Origin: Shewanella halifaxensis HAW-EB4
Lineage (GTDB): Bacteria; Pseudomonadota; Gammaproteobacteria; Enterobacterales; Shewanellaceae
Length of the DNA: 64,000 nucleotides
Assembly (NCBI RefSeq): GCF_000019185.1
Contig: NC_010334.1
Span: 992,001-1,056,000 of the forward strand
Direction: 5' to 3'
The notes under the pieces were generated by a model. It searched no databases. It had not been told where the DNA came from and worked only from the letters and a program-made list of their open reading frames with translations. The position numbers and the translations under genes are program-made. Positions 35,770 through 43,797 of this stretch are shown here, piece by piece; positions within the stretch are counted from its first letter, which is position 1; each line of letters starts with the position of its first letter.

Positions 35770-37137
35770 ATGTTTAGCGCATTTGATATTTTTAAGATAG
35801 GTGTGGGCCCATCGAGCTCTCATACTGTCGGGCCGATGAAGGCCGCCAAAGAGTTTATCGATGATGTTCGTCAGACCGGTCAGTTTGAGCAAGTGACTCG
35901 TTTAAGTGTTGAGATTTTTGGTTCTTTATCGTTAACCGGTAAAGGCCACCATACCGATATCGCCATTATTGTCGGCCTAGGTGGTAACTCACCTGAGAGC
36001 GTTGATATTGATGCTATCCCTGGTTTTATTGCTGACGTTGAGCAGACTCAGAAGCTACCTATGGGCAGCGAAAAGCAGCTGGTAGACTTTGGTCACGATG
36101 CGGTGATTTTCCATAGTCACGCATTACCATTGCATGAAAACGGCATGATGCTACACGCTTATAAAGGCGATGAAGTTGTGCTTAGTAAGACCTACTACTC
36201 AGTAGGCGGTGGCTTTATTGTTGAAGAGTCAAAATTCGGCAAAGATGTTGAAAACCCTGTTGAAGTGCCATACCCGTTTAATTTTGCTGATGAGCTACTG
36301 GCGATCTGTAAAGAGACCGGTCTAAGCATCAGCACCATCATGTTCAAGAATGAATTGGCATTCAACAGTGAACAAGCTATTTACGATGGCTTTGGTGCAG
36401 TATGGGAAACCATGCATCAGGCGATTGAAAAAGGCTGTCAAACTGAAGGTGTACTTGCCGGTCCGCTACGAGTAGCTCGTCGCGCTCCAGCACTTTACCG
36501 CCAGTTACAAACGGGTGAACGTCTATCAAGCGACCCAATGGAAATCGTTGACTGGATCAACGTGTTTGCTATGGCTGTTAGCGAAGAAAACGCTGCTGGT
36601 GGCCGCGTAGTTACATCACCAACAAACGGCGCAGCGGGTATCATTCCTGCAGTACTAGCGTATTACGACAAGTTCATTAAACCTGTTGGTAAGCAAGAAT
36701 ACACGCGCTTCTTTCTCGCTGCGGCTGCAGTGGGTTCATTATACAAGCGCAACGCTTCTATCTCTGGCGCTGAAGTCGGTTGTCAGGGTGAAGTTGGCGT
36801 AGCGTGTTCTATGGCGGCAGCAGGTCTTGCTGAAGTCATGGGCGCTAATGCTGAGCAAGTTTGTATGGCGGCTGAGATTGGCATGGAGCATAACTTAGGT
36901 TTGACCTGTGACCCAGTTGCAGGCCAAGTACAAGTACCGTGTATTGAGCGTAACGCGATTGCTGCTGTTAAGGCGATTAACTCTACGCGTATGGCTATGC
37001 GTCGTAACTGCGCACCAAAGGTGAGCTTAGATAAAGTTATCGCGACTATGTACGAGACGGGTAAAGATATGCACGTTAAGTACCGCGAAACCAGCCAAGG
37101 CGGTTTGGCTATCAAGGTAACCAGCATCTGCGGTTAA
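35770..37137 (+). CDS. sdaA: L-serine ammonia-lyase (single-chain, iron-sulfur)
   Basis: A 455-residue enzyme converting L-serine to pyruvate and ammonia, almost the length of E. coli SdaA. The N-terminal beta domain contains FKIGVGPSSSHTVGPM. The catalytic alpha domain carries SEENAAGGRVVTSPTNGAAG, and the 4Fe-4S cysteines lie in the GCQGEVGVACSMAAAG and LTCDPVAGQVQVPCIERN blocks. The ATG at 35770 has GAGGTGA at ideal spacing; the longer frame from 35713 is not needed. It works with sdaC in serine catabolism. Confidence 0.96.
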   Translation: MFSAFDIFKIGVGPSSSHTVGPMKAAKEFIDDVRQTGQFEQVTRLSVEIFGSLSLTGKGHHTDIAIIVGLGGNSPESVDIDAIPGFIADVEQTQKLPMGSEKQLVDFGHDAVIFHSHALPLHENGMMLHAYKGDEVVLSKTYYSVGGGFIVEESKFGKDVENPVEVPYPFNFADELLAICKETGLSISTIMFKNELAFNSEQAIYDGFGAVWETMHQAIEKGCQTEGVLAGPLRVARRAPALYRQLQTGERLSSDPMEIVDWINVFAMAVSEENAAGGRVVTSPTNGAAGIIPAVLAYYDKFIKPVGKQEYTRFFLAAAAVGSLYKRNASISGAEVGCQGEVGVACSMAAAGLAEVMGANAEQVCMAAEIGMEHNLGLTCDPVAGQVQVPCIERNAIAAVKAINSTRMAMRRNCAPKVSLDKVIATMYETGKDMHVKYRETSQGGLAIKVTSICG

Positions 37138-37172
37138 CTTTTTATTGCCAGATTCTGTCTGGCATGAGTAGC

Positions 37173-37200
37173 AAAAAGGCCATCAAATGATGGCCTTTTT
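37173..37200. terminator. Terminator after sdaA
   Basis: AAAAAGGCCATCA/TGATGGCCTTTTT with a two-base loop. A smaller TGCCAGA/TCTGGCA hairpin precedes it at 37147-37164. It may also serve the convergent GNAT gene. Confidence 0.9.
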
Positions 37201-37241
37201 AATGTCTGTCATTTGCTCAAGTCGAGGAGCGGCGATAGCAA

Positions 37242-37685
37242 CTATTTCTGTTCGTACATCAAGTAGTAGCTTTGCTCCATGCCTAAGGCACTATAGGTTT
37301 GCTGAGCCTTAGTGTTGTCTTGCTCAACATAGAGTCTAAAGCTAGCAGCACCACCGTTCTCAGCAGCGATATCTTTTACCGCTTGGTAAAGTTTGCCATA
37401 GATCCCTTGGCGGCGATTTTCAGGGCGAATATACACACTCTGGATCCAGTAGTAGTCTTTAGCGCGCCAATCACTCCACTCAAATGTCACCATGAGAGAA
37501 CCAGCAATTTCACCGTCAATCTCTGCGACCAGATAGAAGCCTTTTTCGGGTGATGTCAGTAGGGTGTTCACCCCTTTTGTTAGCACTTGTCCATCTAAGA
37601 CTAAGCCTTCAGTTTCCTGTGCCATCGCCTGGTTAAAGTTAACTAGCGCTTGCAGATCTGCTATCTGTCCTTTACGAATTATCAT
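37242..37685 (-). CDS. GNAT-family N-acetyltransferase
   Basis: A 147-residue acetyltransferase. The acetyl-CoA-binding motif A is RPENRRQGIYGKLYQAV, preceded by YWIQSVYI and followed by FRLYVEQDNTKAQQTYSALGM. The substrate is unknown. The start at 37685 is preceded by AGGA at nine bases and is preferred to the upstream in-frame ATG at 37718. Confidence 0.85.
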   Translation of the reverse strand: MIIRKGQIADLQALVNFNQAMAQETEGLVLDGQVLTKGVNTLLTSPEKGFYLVAEIDGEIAGSLMVTFEWSDWRAKDYYWIQSVYIRPENRRQGIYGKLYQAVKDIAAENGGAASFRLYVEQDNTKAQQTYSALGMEQSYYLMYEQK

Positions 37686-37755
37686 CTGTCGGGTTCCTTT
37701 TTTCGCCCACTTTAGCATGAAGCTTAAGCTTCTCCGGTATTTTTTTAACCATTCT

Positions 37756-37798
37756 TATTCGACTAAAGTCTAGTCATTGCTATTCGACTAAAGTCGAA
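37756..37798. promoter_or_regulatory. Candidate operator: two direct repeats with palindromic cores
   Basis: TATTCGACTAAAGTC occurs at 37756-37770 and again at 37781-37795, 25 bp apart. The second copy sits in a perfect palindrome TTCGACTAAAGTCGAA. Two sites on nearly the same helix face, just upstream of the 37843 gene and also near the divergent GNAT gene, suggest a dimeric repressor site. No regulator is identified. Confidence 0.5.
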
Positions 37799-37842
37799 CT
37801 CTGCTAGACTTTTTCTATGGCCTTCGTATAAGTGGAGTCGCG

Positions 37843-38181
37843 ATGAAAAAAGCGCAATCAACGGATTCAAGAGCTACAAGCTCAAGAGCCACAAAAACTT
37901 CAATAAAATCGACTGAATCTGCTAAATATAAAAACCAGCCTCGGACAGTGGTTAAGACACAAGAGATTAAGCATGCTAGGCATTTTGTACTGACGTTACT
38001 CACACTAGGGCTCTGGGGGATCGTTTGGTGGTGGCTGATTTTACGTGCCGAAGGCAAAGCGATTTTTTCAGGCTTTGATGATGCTTATTGGAGTTATCTT
38101 ATTGAACGTGATCAGCCTCCCGCTGCACTTTATCAAATGCGTTTCTCCAAAAATAACAAAAACTCAAAATTTGATGCATAA
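37843..38181 (+). CDS. Small membrane protein of unknown function
   Basis: A 112-residue protein. The first ~45 residues are hydrophilic and rich in Ser, Thr, Lys and Ala. A single long hydrophobic stretch follows (HFVLTLLTLGLWGIVWWWLIL), then a C-terminal aromatic-rich tail of about 45 residues (FDDAYWSYLIERDQPPAALYQM). I do not recognise the family. It probably spans the inner membrane once. It starts shortly after the putative operator repeats. Confidence 0.65.
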   Translation: MKKAQSTDSRATSSRATKTSIKSTESAKYKNQPRTVVKTQEIKHARHFVLTLLTLGLWGIVWWWLILRAEGKAIFSGFDDAYWSYLIERDQPPAALYQMRFSKNNKNSKFDA

Positions 38182-38242
38182 AATTATGAATTCCTCAGTG
38201 CACTAGTTGTTATTGTTATGGCTAATCCATGGAATGTATCAG

Positions 38243-38258
38243 CGTGATACAGATCATC
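38243..38258 (+). promoter_or_regulatory. Possible CRP-like site upstream of the symporter
   Basis: CGTGATACAGATCATC matches 11 of 16 positions of the CRP consensus (GTGA and TCA half-sites in register). It lies about 108 bp before the start codon of a dicarboxylate/amino-acid symporter, a class often under CRP control. The evidence is weak by itself. Confidence 0.3.
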
Positions 38259-38350
38259 TCTCGCTTCTAAAGCTTATGCTAAACTGCCGCGTTATTTTTG
38301 AGCTAGTCATGCGCTGGTAGTCCCCCCTTCAATTGTTTCAAGGTTTAAAT

Positions 38351-39649
38351 ATGTCAATTCAACAACCTTCACTGGTGAAAAAAGTGTGGTCGAGCTGGAT
38401 GTCTGTGCCCCTATGGCTACAGATAATGATTGGTATGCTATTAGGTATTTTAACTGGCATAGGCTTAGGTGAGCAGGCGACCTACTTGAAACCAATTGGA
38501 ACGCTATTTGTTAACACGATCAAGATGTTGATTGTGCCACTCGTGTTCTGTTCTTTAATTGTCGGTGTGACCTCTATGCAAGATACTGCAAAGATGGGCC
38601 GCATTGGTTTCAAGTCGTTCGCTTTCTACTTAGGCACAACCTCTATCGCCATTACGCTAGGTTTAGCGGTTGGCCAATTTATGCAGCCTGGTGCTGGTTT
38701 AGATATGGTGCCTCATGAAACAGCTGAAGTAATTAAGCAAGCGCCATCTGTGATGCAAACCTTGATTGATATCGTGCCTACTAATCCGATTGCTGCACTT
38801 GCTAGTGGTCAGATTTTACAAGTTATTGTATTTGCGGTAGCCCTAGGTATTGCCTTGGTGTTGATTGGCGAGCATGGCAAACCAGCAATTAAGGTGTTCG
38901 AAAGTCTAGCCGAAGCCATGTATAAGCTTACAGACTTAGTGATGAAGCTTGCACCATACGGCGTATTTGGTTTGATGGCTTGGGTTGCGGGCGAATACGG
39001 CGTGGATATGTTGATGCCGTTAATCAAGGTGATTGTGGCAGTATATATCGGTTGCTTCTTGCATGTTGTTGGCTTCTACAGTTTTGTTTTAGTGGTGTTT
39101 GCTAAGCTTAATCCAATTCAATTTTTCAAAGGTATTAGCAATGCGATTGCTGTCGCTTATACCACCTCTAGTTCTGCAGGCACGCTGCCAGCCAGTATGA
39201 AATGTGCCAGCGAATACTTAGGCGTTAACAAGAAGATCTCAAGTTTTGTACTGCCTCTAGGTACCACGATTAACATGGACGGCACCGCGCTTTACCAAGG
39301 CGTTACGGCACTGTTTGTGGCGCAAGCTTTTGGTATCGATCTGACTTGGGTCGATTACATCACTATCATCTTAACTGCAACGTTAGCCTCAATTGGTACC
39401 GCTGGTGTGCCAGGAGCGGGCCTTGTAATGCTAACCTTGGTATTGACCACAGTGGGTCTACCGCTTGAAGGTGTTGCCCTGATTGCCGGTATCGACCGTA
39501 TCTTGGATATGGCGCGCACGGTTGTGAACGTGTCTGGTGACTTAGTCGCGACCACTGTGATTGCAAAATCTGAAGGCGAAATCGACGTTGAGCATTACAA
39601 CGCCAATGCCGAAGAAAGTGCAGAGATGGCTGAAAGGTTAAAGTCTTAA
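38351..39649 (+). CDS. Dicarboxylate/amino acid:cation symporter (DAACS family)
   Basis: A 432-residue inner-membrane transporter of the GltP/DctA family. Signature blocks are NTIKMLIVPLVFCSLIVG, the serine-rich re-entrant loop AVAYTTSSSAGTLPAS, the NMDGTALY motif and GIDRILDMARTVVNVSGD. The family uses Na+ or H+ to import glutamate, aspartate or C4-dicarboxylates; the exact substrate cannot be set here. The start at 38351 follows AAGG at about eight bases. It is a single gene with its own terminator. Confidence 0.93.
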   Translation: MSIQQPSLVKKVWSSWMSVPLWLQIMIGMLLGILTGIGLGEQATYLKPIGTLFVNTIKMLIVPLVFCSLIVGVTSMQDTAKMGRIGFKSFAFYLGTTSIAITLGLAVGQFMQPGAGLDMVPHETAEVIKQAPSVMQTLIDIVPTNPIAALASGQILQVIVFAVALGIALVLIGEHGKPAIKVFESLAEAMYKLTDLVMKLAPYGVFGLMAWVAGEYGVDMLMPLIKVIVAVYIGCFLHVVGFYSFVLVVFAKLNPIQFFKGISNAIAVAYTTSSSAGTLPASMKCASEYLGVNKKISSFVLPLGTTINMDGTALYQGVTALFVAQAFGIDLTWVDYITIILTATLASIGTAGVPGAGLVMLTLVLTTVGLPLEGVALIAGIDRILDMARTVVNVSGDLVATTVIAKSEGEIDVEHYNANAEESAEMAERLKS

Positions 39650-39685
39650 TTGCTTAATTAATTATTCACCATTGTGTTAACGCAT

Positions 39686-39713
39686 AAAAAAACCGCCAAA
39701 AGGCGGTTTTTTT
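39686..39713. terminator. Terminator of the symporter gene
   Basis: AAAAAAACCGCC-AAAA-GGCGGTTTTTTT, strong in both directions. Confidence 0.95.
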
Positions 39714-39806
39714 ATGTCTGGAACATTTATGACGATTTACCATGGATGGTAAAAGTCTACTCTAGCTGCTAACACACATCTTGCTCAGCACTGATATCGA
39801 TTGATA

Positions 39807-40220
39807 TTACTTTTTGCTGAGTACCATAACGGTATTGTCGCTAGCATCTTTTAGCACTAGCTTACCTTTTTCCATTTGAGCTTGGGTAACCGTAGGCATC
39901 ACTTGCATCACACGTTGCTCCTGCGCCATTAGTGCGTCAACGCAGGCTTTCATTGTGTTACCTGCAGGTTGTAGCTGCAGTGACTGACCCGATAGTACAT
40001 AGCCACCGAAAAAGTTATTACAGCTGTTGTTGCCTGTTAGATTACCATCTGCATCAAAAATCAGTTCTGCAGGGCTGTAATCGATGACTGGCTGGCCTTG
40101 TGCTGACTCAATGTGCCATGTACCTTCAATGGCTAAATCCTCTACTTGAACTTGAGGCGTTGATTGACAAGCTGCTAAACCCAATAGCAAACTTGCTACG
40201 ATTAAGGATTGTTTTATCAT
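39807..40220 (-). CDS. META-domain lipoprotein (HslJ-like)
   Basis: A 137-residue protein with a lipoprotein signal (LIVASLLLGLAACQS, Cys at about residue 18) followed by a META domain. That domain has the features GTWHIESAQG, LIFDADGNLTGNNSCNNFFGGY and TMKACVDALMAQE. META domains occur in HslJ, linked to novobiocin resistance and heat shock in E. coli; the role here is unknown. It is monocistronic. Confidence 0.85.
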   Translation of the reverse strand: MIKQSLIVASLLLGLAACQSTPQVQVEDLAIEGTWHIESAQGQPVIDYSPAELIFDADGNLTGNNSCNNFFGGYVLSGQSLQLQPAGNTMKACVDALMAQEQRVMQVMPTVTQAQMEKGKLVLKDASDNTVMVLSKK

Positions 40221-40297
40221 GTTCTGGATCCGAGGTAGTTAATATCAATTAATTGTGAATATATTAGTCTAAAATCAATAGAAAAAGGCGGTTTGCA

Positions 40298-40507
40298 GTG
40301 CAAAAAAATGTAATTAAAACACTAAAAATATTGCATTGGATAGGTTTAAGCATGCTGCTATGTGCCGTTGGTGTCCTTTTTTTGTCCAATATGTCGCAAC
40401 AAGTAGAAGGTATGGTACTTATTGCCAGTCTAGCGGGTCTGGGGATGGTGATGATGTCGCCGTTTCCTATTGCGCTCTTCTTCGAGTGGGCACGCAAGCA
40501 AAATTAA
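40298..40507 (+). CDS. Small two-helix membrane protein
   Basis: A 69-residue protein with two hydrophobic segments (ILHWIGLSMLLCAVGVLFL and GMVLIASLAGLGMVMMSPFPIALFF) and a short charged tail. The start codon is GTG with AAAGGCGG eight bases before. I do not recognise the family. Coding status is supported by the ribosome site and hydrophobic pattern only. Confidence 0.5.
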   Translation: MQKNVIKTLKILHWIGLSMLLCAVGVLFLSNMSQQVEGMVLIASLAGLGMVMMSPFPIALFFEWARKQN

Positions 40508-40680
40508 AAGAAGGTTCTAGGAAAATCAGGTACTAGGATAAAGAAGGGCAAAAGTGTTATCAATTGGATTGGATAGATGTGGTTTTGCTTTTCTGCTTGT
40601 CTCGTCTTTGCCTTACCAGCCTTTGCCGTCTCAGCTTCTATCGGCTTCATTCGTCTTAGCTTTTCCTAGAACCTATTATT
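40505..40680. repeat. CTAGGAAAA-type short-repeat spacer
   Basis: The spacer contains GGTTCTAGGAAAA at its left and TTTTCCTAGAACC (its reverse complement) at its right, separated by a GCCGTCTCAGC-like segment. The same words fill the spacers at 6120-6640 and 29516-29715. No gene was found. Confidence 0.6.
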
Positions 40681-41596
40681 TCCTATTTTTCTCAAGATCT
40701 GCGATCGCCTCTTGTTGCATCGGAATTAATGTCAGCTGAGTGTCAGGAGTAAAAAAGCATTTACCCGTCACGAGATTAATTTCCGGTGCTTCCTTATTGA
40801 GTCGTTTACGTAACCGTGCAATTAAACTATCGAGGTTAGACTCATTGTCGACAAAGGCGAGAATAATAAATTGTTCATCTTGAATTCGAGCAGAAATATC
40901 GGCTTCACGCATGCTTTCTGAAATGACTCTAGCGATAATTCGGATCCGTTGTGACTCAGTGTATTTTTGTTGATGCACAGGGGTTGGCATATCTTCTAAT
41001 ACAATAATTCCAGCATGAGAACCGAAGCGGCGGCTTAAACTCAATTGCCTAGGAGCCATTAGGTTAAAGCCGTAAGGGTTGAGCATACAGGTAAACTCAT
41101 CCTGTACCGACATTCTCTGCAGTTGCTCCATCAGGTACATCTGTTTCAACTCACCCTGAATCAGTGCTTTCACTGATTCACAGACAGCTGCAGAGGTCGC
41201 ACTAACTTTATCAGCCGCGGGATCGCAAATCACTAGGCAGCCAAATAATCTGCCATCTGGCCAATTGAGTTTGATAGCTAGCAATATGTTGAAACAAGCA
41301 AAGCTGCCAACCACTTTAGAGGGCTCAAATGGGACTAGCCCGTAGCTGATGGTTTCACAGATTGCATCGATGAGTCCTTCTCTTTGGAGCATATCGCCAC
41401 CGGAGAAGATATTGTCAGCCTGCTTACTGCTGCAGGTTATCTGGGCCTGATTACCGTTAGACTGAATAATAACCGTGGCTTTAGATTGATAAAGGTCGTC
41501 AATTAAGTCGACTTGTTGCTGCCACCTTGGCAAGCTAATAGCGGGGTGGTCTTGCTCTCTAATCCAAATGTTGTGATTAATTTTTTGGGCTAACAT
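40676..41596 (-). CDS. GAF-like sensor with degenerate GGDEF domain
   Basis: A 306-residue protein. Residues about 30-160 resemble the sensor domain of the 838-residue PAS-GGDEF-EAL protein (compare IKLNWPDGRLFGCLVICDP here with LPINWPAGALFGYLCITP there). The C-terminal part follows a GGDEF fold, with DEFTCMLNPYGF at its start in place of DxLTxLxNRxxF. Its signature is reduced to IQDEQF, so catalysis is unlikely. It may bind nucleotide or act as a signalling partner. It lies downstream of a short-repeat spacer and has no operon partner. Confidence 0.75.
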   Translation of the reverse strand: MLAQKINHNIWIREQDHPAISLPRWQQQVDLIDDLYQSKATVIIQSNGNQAQITCSSKQADNIFSGGDMLQREGLIDAICETISYGLVPFEPSKVVGSFACFNILLAIKLNWPDGRLFGCLVICDPAADKVSATSAAVCESVKALIQGELKQMYLMEQLQRMSVQDEFTCMLNPYGFNLMAPRQLSLSRRFGSHAGIIVLEDMPTPVHQQKYTESQRIRIIARVISESMREADISARIQDEQFIILAFVDNESNLDSLIARLRKRLNKEAPEINLVTGKCFFTPDTQLTLIPMQQEAIADLEKNRK

Positions 41597-41883
41597 GAGT
41601 GAGCTCGCTTATTTTTTAGGGCAGCAAATAGTTTTATCAAGCTTGAATAACTATACGGACTTTTTGTGGTTGTTAAAATGTTAAAAGTGTAAAAGCTTGA
41701 TCTGTGAATGTTTGAATAGTGCTCATCGGAGCACTTGGGTAAAAGTGCTTATATGGCAGATATTGATCAATAAGTTGAAGCCTAATGACCTTAGCCGTAA
41801 TTCGGATATAATTAGCAAAAGATTAGTGTTTTTACTCCAACAGAGTCGAGACCGAGCGTAGATACTGAGTGTAGAAGACAGAG

Positions 41884-42441
41884 ATGAATATAAGACGGGC
41901 TATAAAGGCTGACATTGCAACCTTGGTTGCGCTGGAGCAAGAGCACCTACAGGACGAGCTTGCAGTGGATAAGCGTGACAATTCGCTTGATGGCCAGTCC
42001 TTCACTCAAGCAGACTTAACCACACTGGTTAACCAGCATTGGGTCGTCGTAGCTGAAGTTGAGGGACAAATTGTAGGTTATGTCATTGCGGGGCGATGGT
42101 CTTTCTTCAGGCAATGGCCTATCTATCGTAATTTACTCAATCGTTTACCTCGTCTCGATTATGATCGCGCGAAACTTACCGAGAAGAACTGCTGTCAATA
42201 TGGGCCTATATGGATTGACAGTCGCCATCGCGGCCAAGGTATTTTCGAAGCGTTAGTGACCTTCGTTAAGAAGCTGGTCGCCAACGAGCTGCCTTACATG
42301 CTGACCTTTATCGCCGAAGATAATGCAGGCTCTTTTGCCGCCCATACTCGTAAAGGTGGTATGCAAGTTGTCGATTATATCAGCTTCGATGGGCGTGATT
42401 ATTACCTATTAGTGTTACCAACTAACGAAAGCTTTTTCTAA
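41884..42441 (+). CDS. GNAT-family acetyltransferase
   Basis: A 185-residue acetyltransferase with an N-terminal strand IRRAIKADIATLVALEQEHL, the central YGPIWIDSRHRGQGIFEALVTFV (acetyl-CoA motif A) and AAHTRKGGMQVVDYI. The substrate is unknown. It is followed after 8 bp by a small hypothetical gene, forming a two-gene operon. Confidence 0.85.
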   Translation: MNIRRAIKADIATLVALEQEHLQDELAVDKRDNSLDGQSFTQADLTTLVNQHWVVVAEVEGQIVGYVIAGRWSFFRQWPIYRNLLNRLPRLDYDRAKLTEKNCCQYGPIWIDSRHRGQGIFEALVTFVKKLVANELPYMLTFIAEDNAGSFAAHTRKGGMQVVDYISFDGRDYYLLVLPTNESFF

Positions 42442-42449
42442 GGATCTTT

Positions 42450-42800
42450 ATGTTGTCTGAATCTGTCGCCTCAATCTTTACTCCATACCTAACGTTAAAT
42501 CTATCGGCTTTCGACAACCTTAAGTTAGTGGTTGCGGTATTAACGGATAGAGGTGAAGAGTGTCACGCCCTAGAAACTGAGCTGACTGTTGACGGTAAGC
42601 AGCAAACTGCTTATCTAGTGCGCTGGAACCATCACTTTATCTATTGTGGCCGCACTAACTCTTACGCTAATCAAATCGATGAAGTCGCTGACTTAGAAGC
42701 GATTACAGCCGAATCGATTCAGGTGCTGCAGCCACCAGTACTTTCTATGCGACAGCTGGAATTTATGTGCATGGAGAATGCACACTTTGACCATTGTTAA
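42450..42800 (+). CDS. Conserved-looking hypothetical protein in operon with GNAT
   Basis: A 116-residue soluble protein with no signal peptide or recognised domain. It has a beta-rich middle (ELTVDGKQQTAYLVRWNHHFIYCGRTNSY) and ends in CMENAHFDHC. The 8-bp gap to the upstream acetyltransferase and an AAGGATCTTT ribosome region support a joint transcript, so it may be its partner or substrate. Function unknown. Confidence 0.6.
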   Translation: MLSESVASIFTPYLTLNLSAFDNLKLVVAVLTDRGEECHALETELTVDGKQQTAYLVRWNHHFIYCGRTNSYANQIDEVADLEAITAESIQVLQPPVLSMRQLEFMCMENAHFDHC

Positions 42801-43208
42801 AGGTGTTTACTGTGAACTTTTGCGATAAGTTTAACTTATCGAGTGATTGCAAACACTTAACTGGCGTTTAACATTGGTGGCTCTATTGGTTTATAAGTAG
42901 GGTTTATAACTAGGGTTTGTAGCTAGGGTTTGCTGCTAGAGCTGCATACGGATGCGCTAACGTCGTGAACTGTCGCTAATCTATAATCACTTTAAGGCCA
43001 TATTTAATCAGCCTCAAGCTGTACATTGATGAAAGGCTAGAAATATTCGATTTGCAACAGGCACTTAGCAATGGTAGTTTTAGTGCGTTAATCGAGCGAC
43101 CAAAAGCGTTATCGTGCTGCAATTGAATACAGCGTTAGCTTTAGATAGCCGTATCAAATAGCAGTACACATATTGAGCTTCAAAGTAGTTATGGAGATGG
43201 TTAGTCTT
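42801..43208. other. Gene-free spacer with a 13-bp tandem repeat
   Basis: The spacer contains a GATAAGTT-TAACTTATC palindrome near 42824-42840 and four imperfect copies of a 13-bp unit (TTATAAGTAGGGT type) at 42891-42942. A short open frame ending SCCN at about 43123 has no acceptable start. The right end holds the ribosome site region of the next gene. Confidence 0.6.
42891..42942. repeat. 13-bp tandem repeat, four copies
   Basis: Copies at 42891-42903, 42904-42916, 42917-42929 and 42930-42942 share the TAGGGTTT(A/G)TA(A/G)C rhythm and diverge gradually to the right. Confidence 0.8.
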
Positions 43209-43595
43209 ATGGATAATACGCAATACTTTTACCGAAATGCTGTTTTTTCTTTCAAAAACAAAAGGGTATCTTTAGTTGATATAGACTATCCCGATAGAGC
43301 AACCCCCTTGGATGAGTGGTTAGGCGTTGTCGTCTCGCTCGCTGATGGCCAGCATACTATTCAGCAAATGATTGACTATATGAGCAGGCAATATCAGGGA
43401 GCTCCAGAAAATTTGGAGGAAACCTTGCACTCAGTAATTGAACGATTGGAAGAGGGTAAGATTATCCAGCTGAGTAAAAGAATTGTATCCTTGCCCTATT
43501 ATTTAAGTTTGCCCATAGAAGAACTTGATATTGAAAAGGCCAAAAATTTGATAATGGAAGACGGTTACAGTAGTTCTTCAAGCAAATTAAACTAA
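43209..43595 (+). CDS. Stand-alone PqqD-like (RRE-like) protein
   Basis: About 128 residues. The middle (SLADGQHTIQQMIDYMSRQY, then ETLHSVIERLEEGKIIQL) fits the PqqD/RiPP-recognition-element winged-helix pattern: a DG-x-x-T turn, an I-x-x-M helix, then a helix leading to L-x-x-G-K-I. The N-terminal YFYRNAVFSFKNKRVSL and C-terminal SLPIEELDIEKAKNLIMEDGY tails are not recognised. No radical-SAM, cyclodehydratase or obvious precursor gene is adjacent. Several in-frame starts exist (TTG 43173, ATG 43191, 43197 and 43209) and none has an ideal ribosome site. Confidence 0.6.
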   Translation: MDNTQYFYRNAVFSFKNKRVSLVDIDYPDRATPLDEWLGVVVSLADGQHTIQQMIDYMSRQYQGAPENLEETLHSVIERLEEGKIIQLSKRIVSLPYYLSLPIEELDIEKAKNLIMEDGYSSSSSKLN

Positions 43596-43629
43596 CAACT
43601 CGTTTAAGTTAGCTCAGCACAGTTGAGCT

Positions 43630-43740
43630 TGCCGTTAGGCTGCCTCTAACAGCTAAATCAGTCAAACTTCGTTTGAGGTCATAAGCTTCCAGCTAACACT
43701 CAGCCAAGAAGGGGCACAAGCAAGCCCCTCCAGCCTAATT
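43630..43740. repeat. Hairpin-array module, copy D (diverged)
   Basis: Degenerate 17-nt hairpins occur at 43634-43650 (GTTAGGCTGCCTCTAAC, one mismatched pair), 43661-43677 (loop TTC) and 43684-43694 (short AGCT-TCC-AGCT). A GGGGC...GCCCC stem follows at 43711-43728. The order matches modules A, B and C but is eroded. Confidence 0.7.
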
Positions 43741-43761
43741 CTTACAAAAGAGTCCCTGCCG

Positions 43762-43787
43762 CCCCAGATTAAACTGGGGAGTCGGCA
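43762..43787 (-). terminator. Hairpin downstream of the DUF3016 gene
   Basis: CCCCAG-ATTAAA-CTGGGG, with flanking TGCCG/CGGCA, stands just after the stop codon of the minus-strand lipoprotein gene. On that strand no clear T tract follows, so its terminator role is tentative. Confidence 0.5.
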
Positions 43788-43797
43788 TTATTCTGCA

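Noticed and set aside
40554..40739. Plus-strand open frame of 61 codons
   Set aside because: Built from the CTAGGAAAA-type repeat spacer and the antisense of the degenerate GGDEF gene.
43004..43123. Possible RiPP precursor upstream of the PqqD-like gene (open frame ending SCCN)
   Set aside because: No ATG/GTG/TTG start or ribosome site in frame, and no maturase gene nearby.
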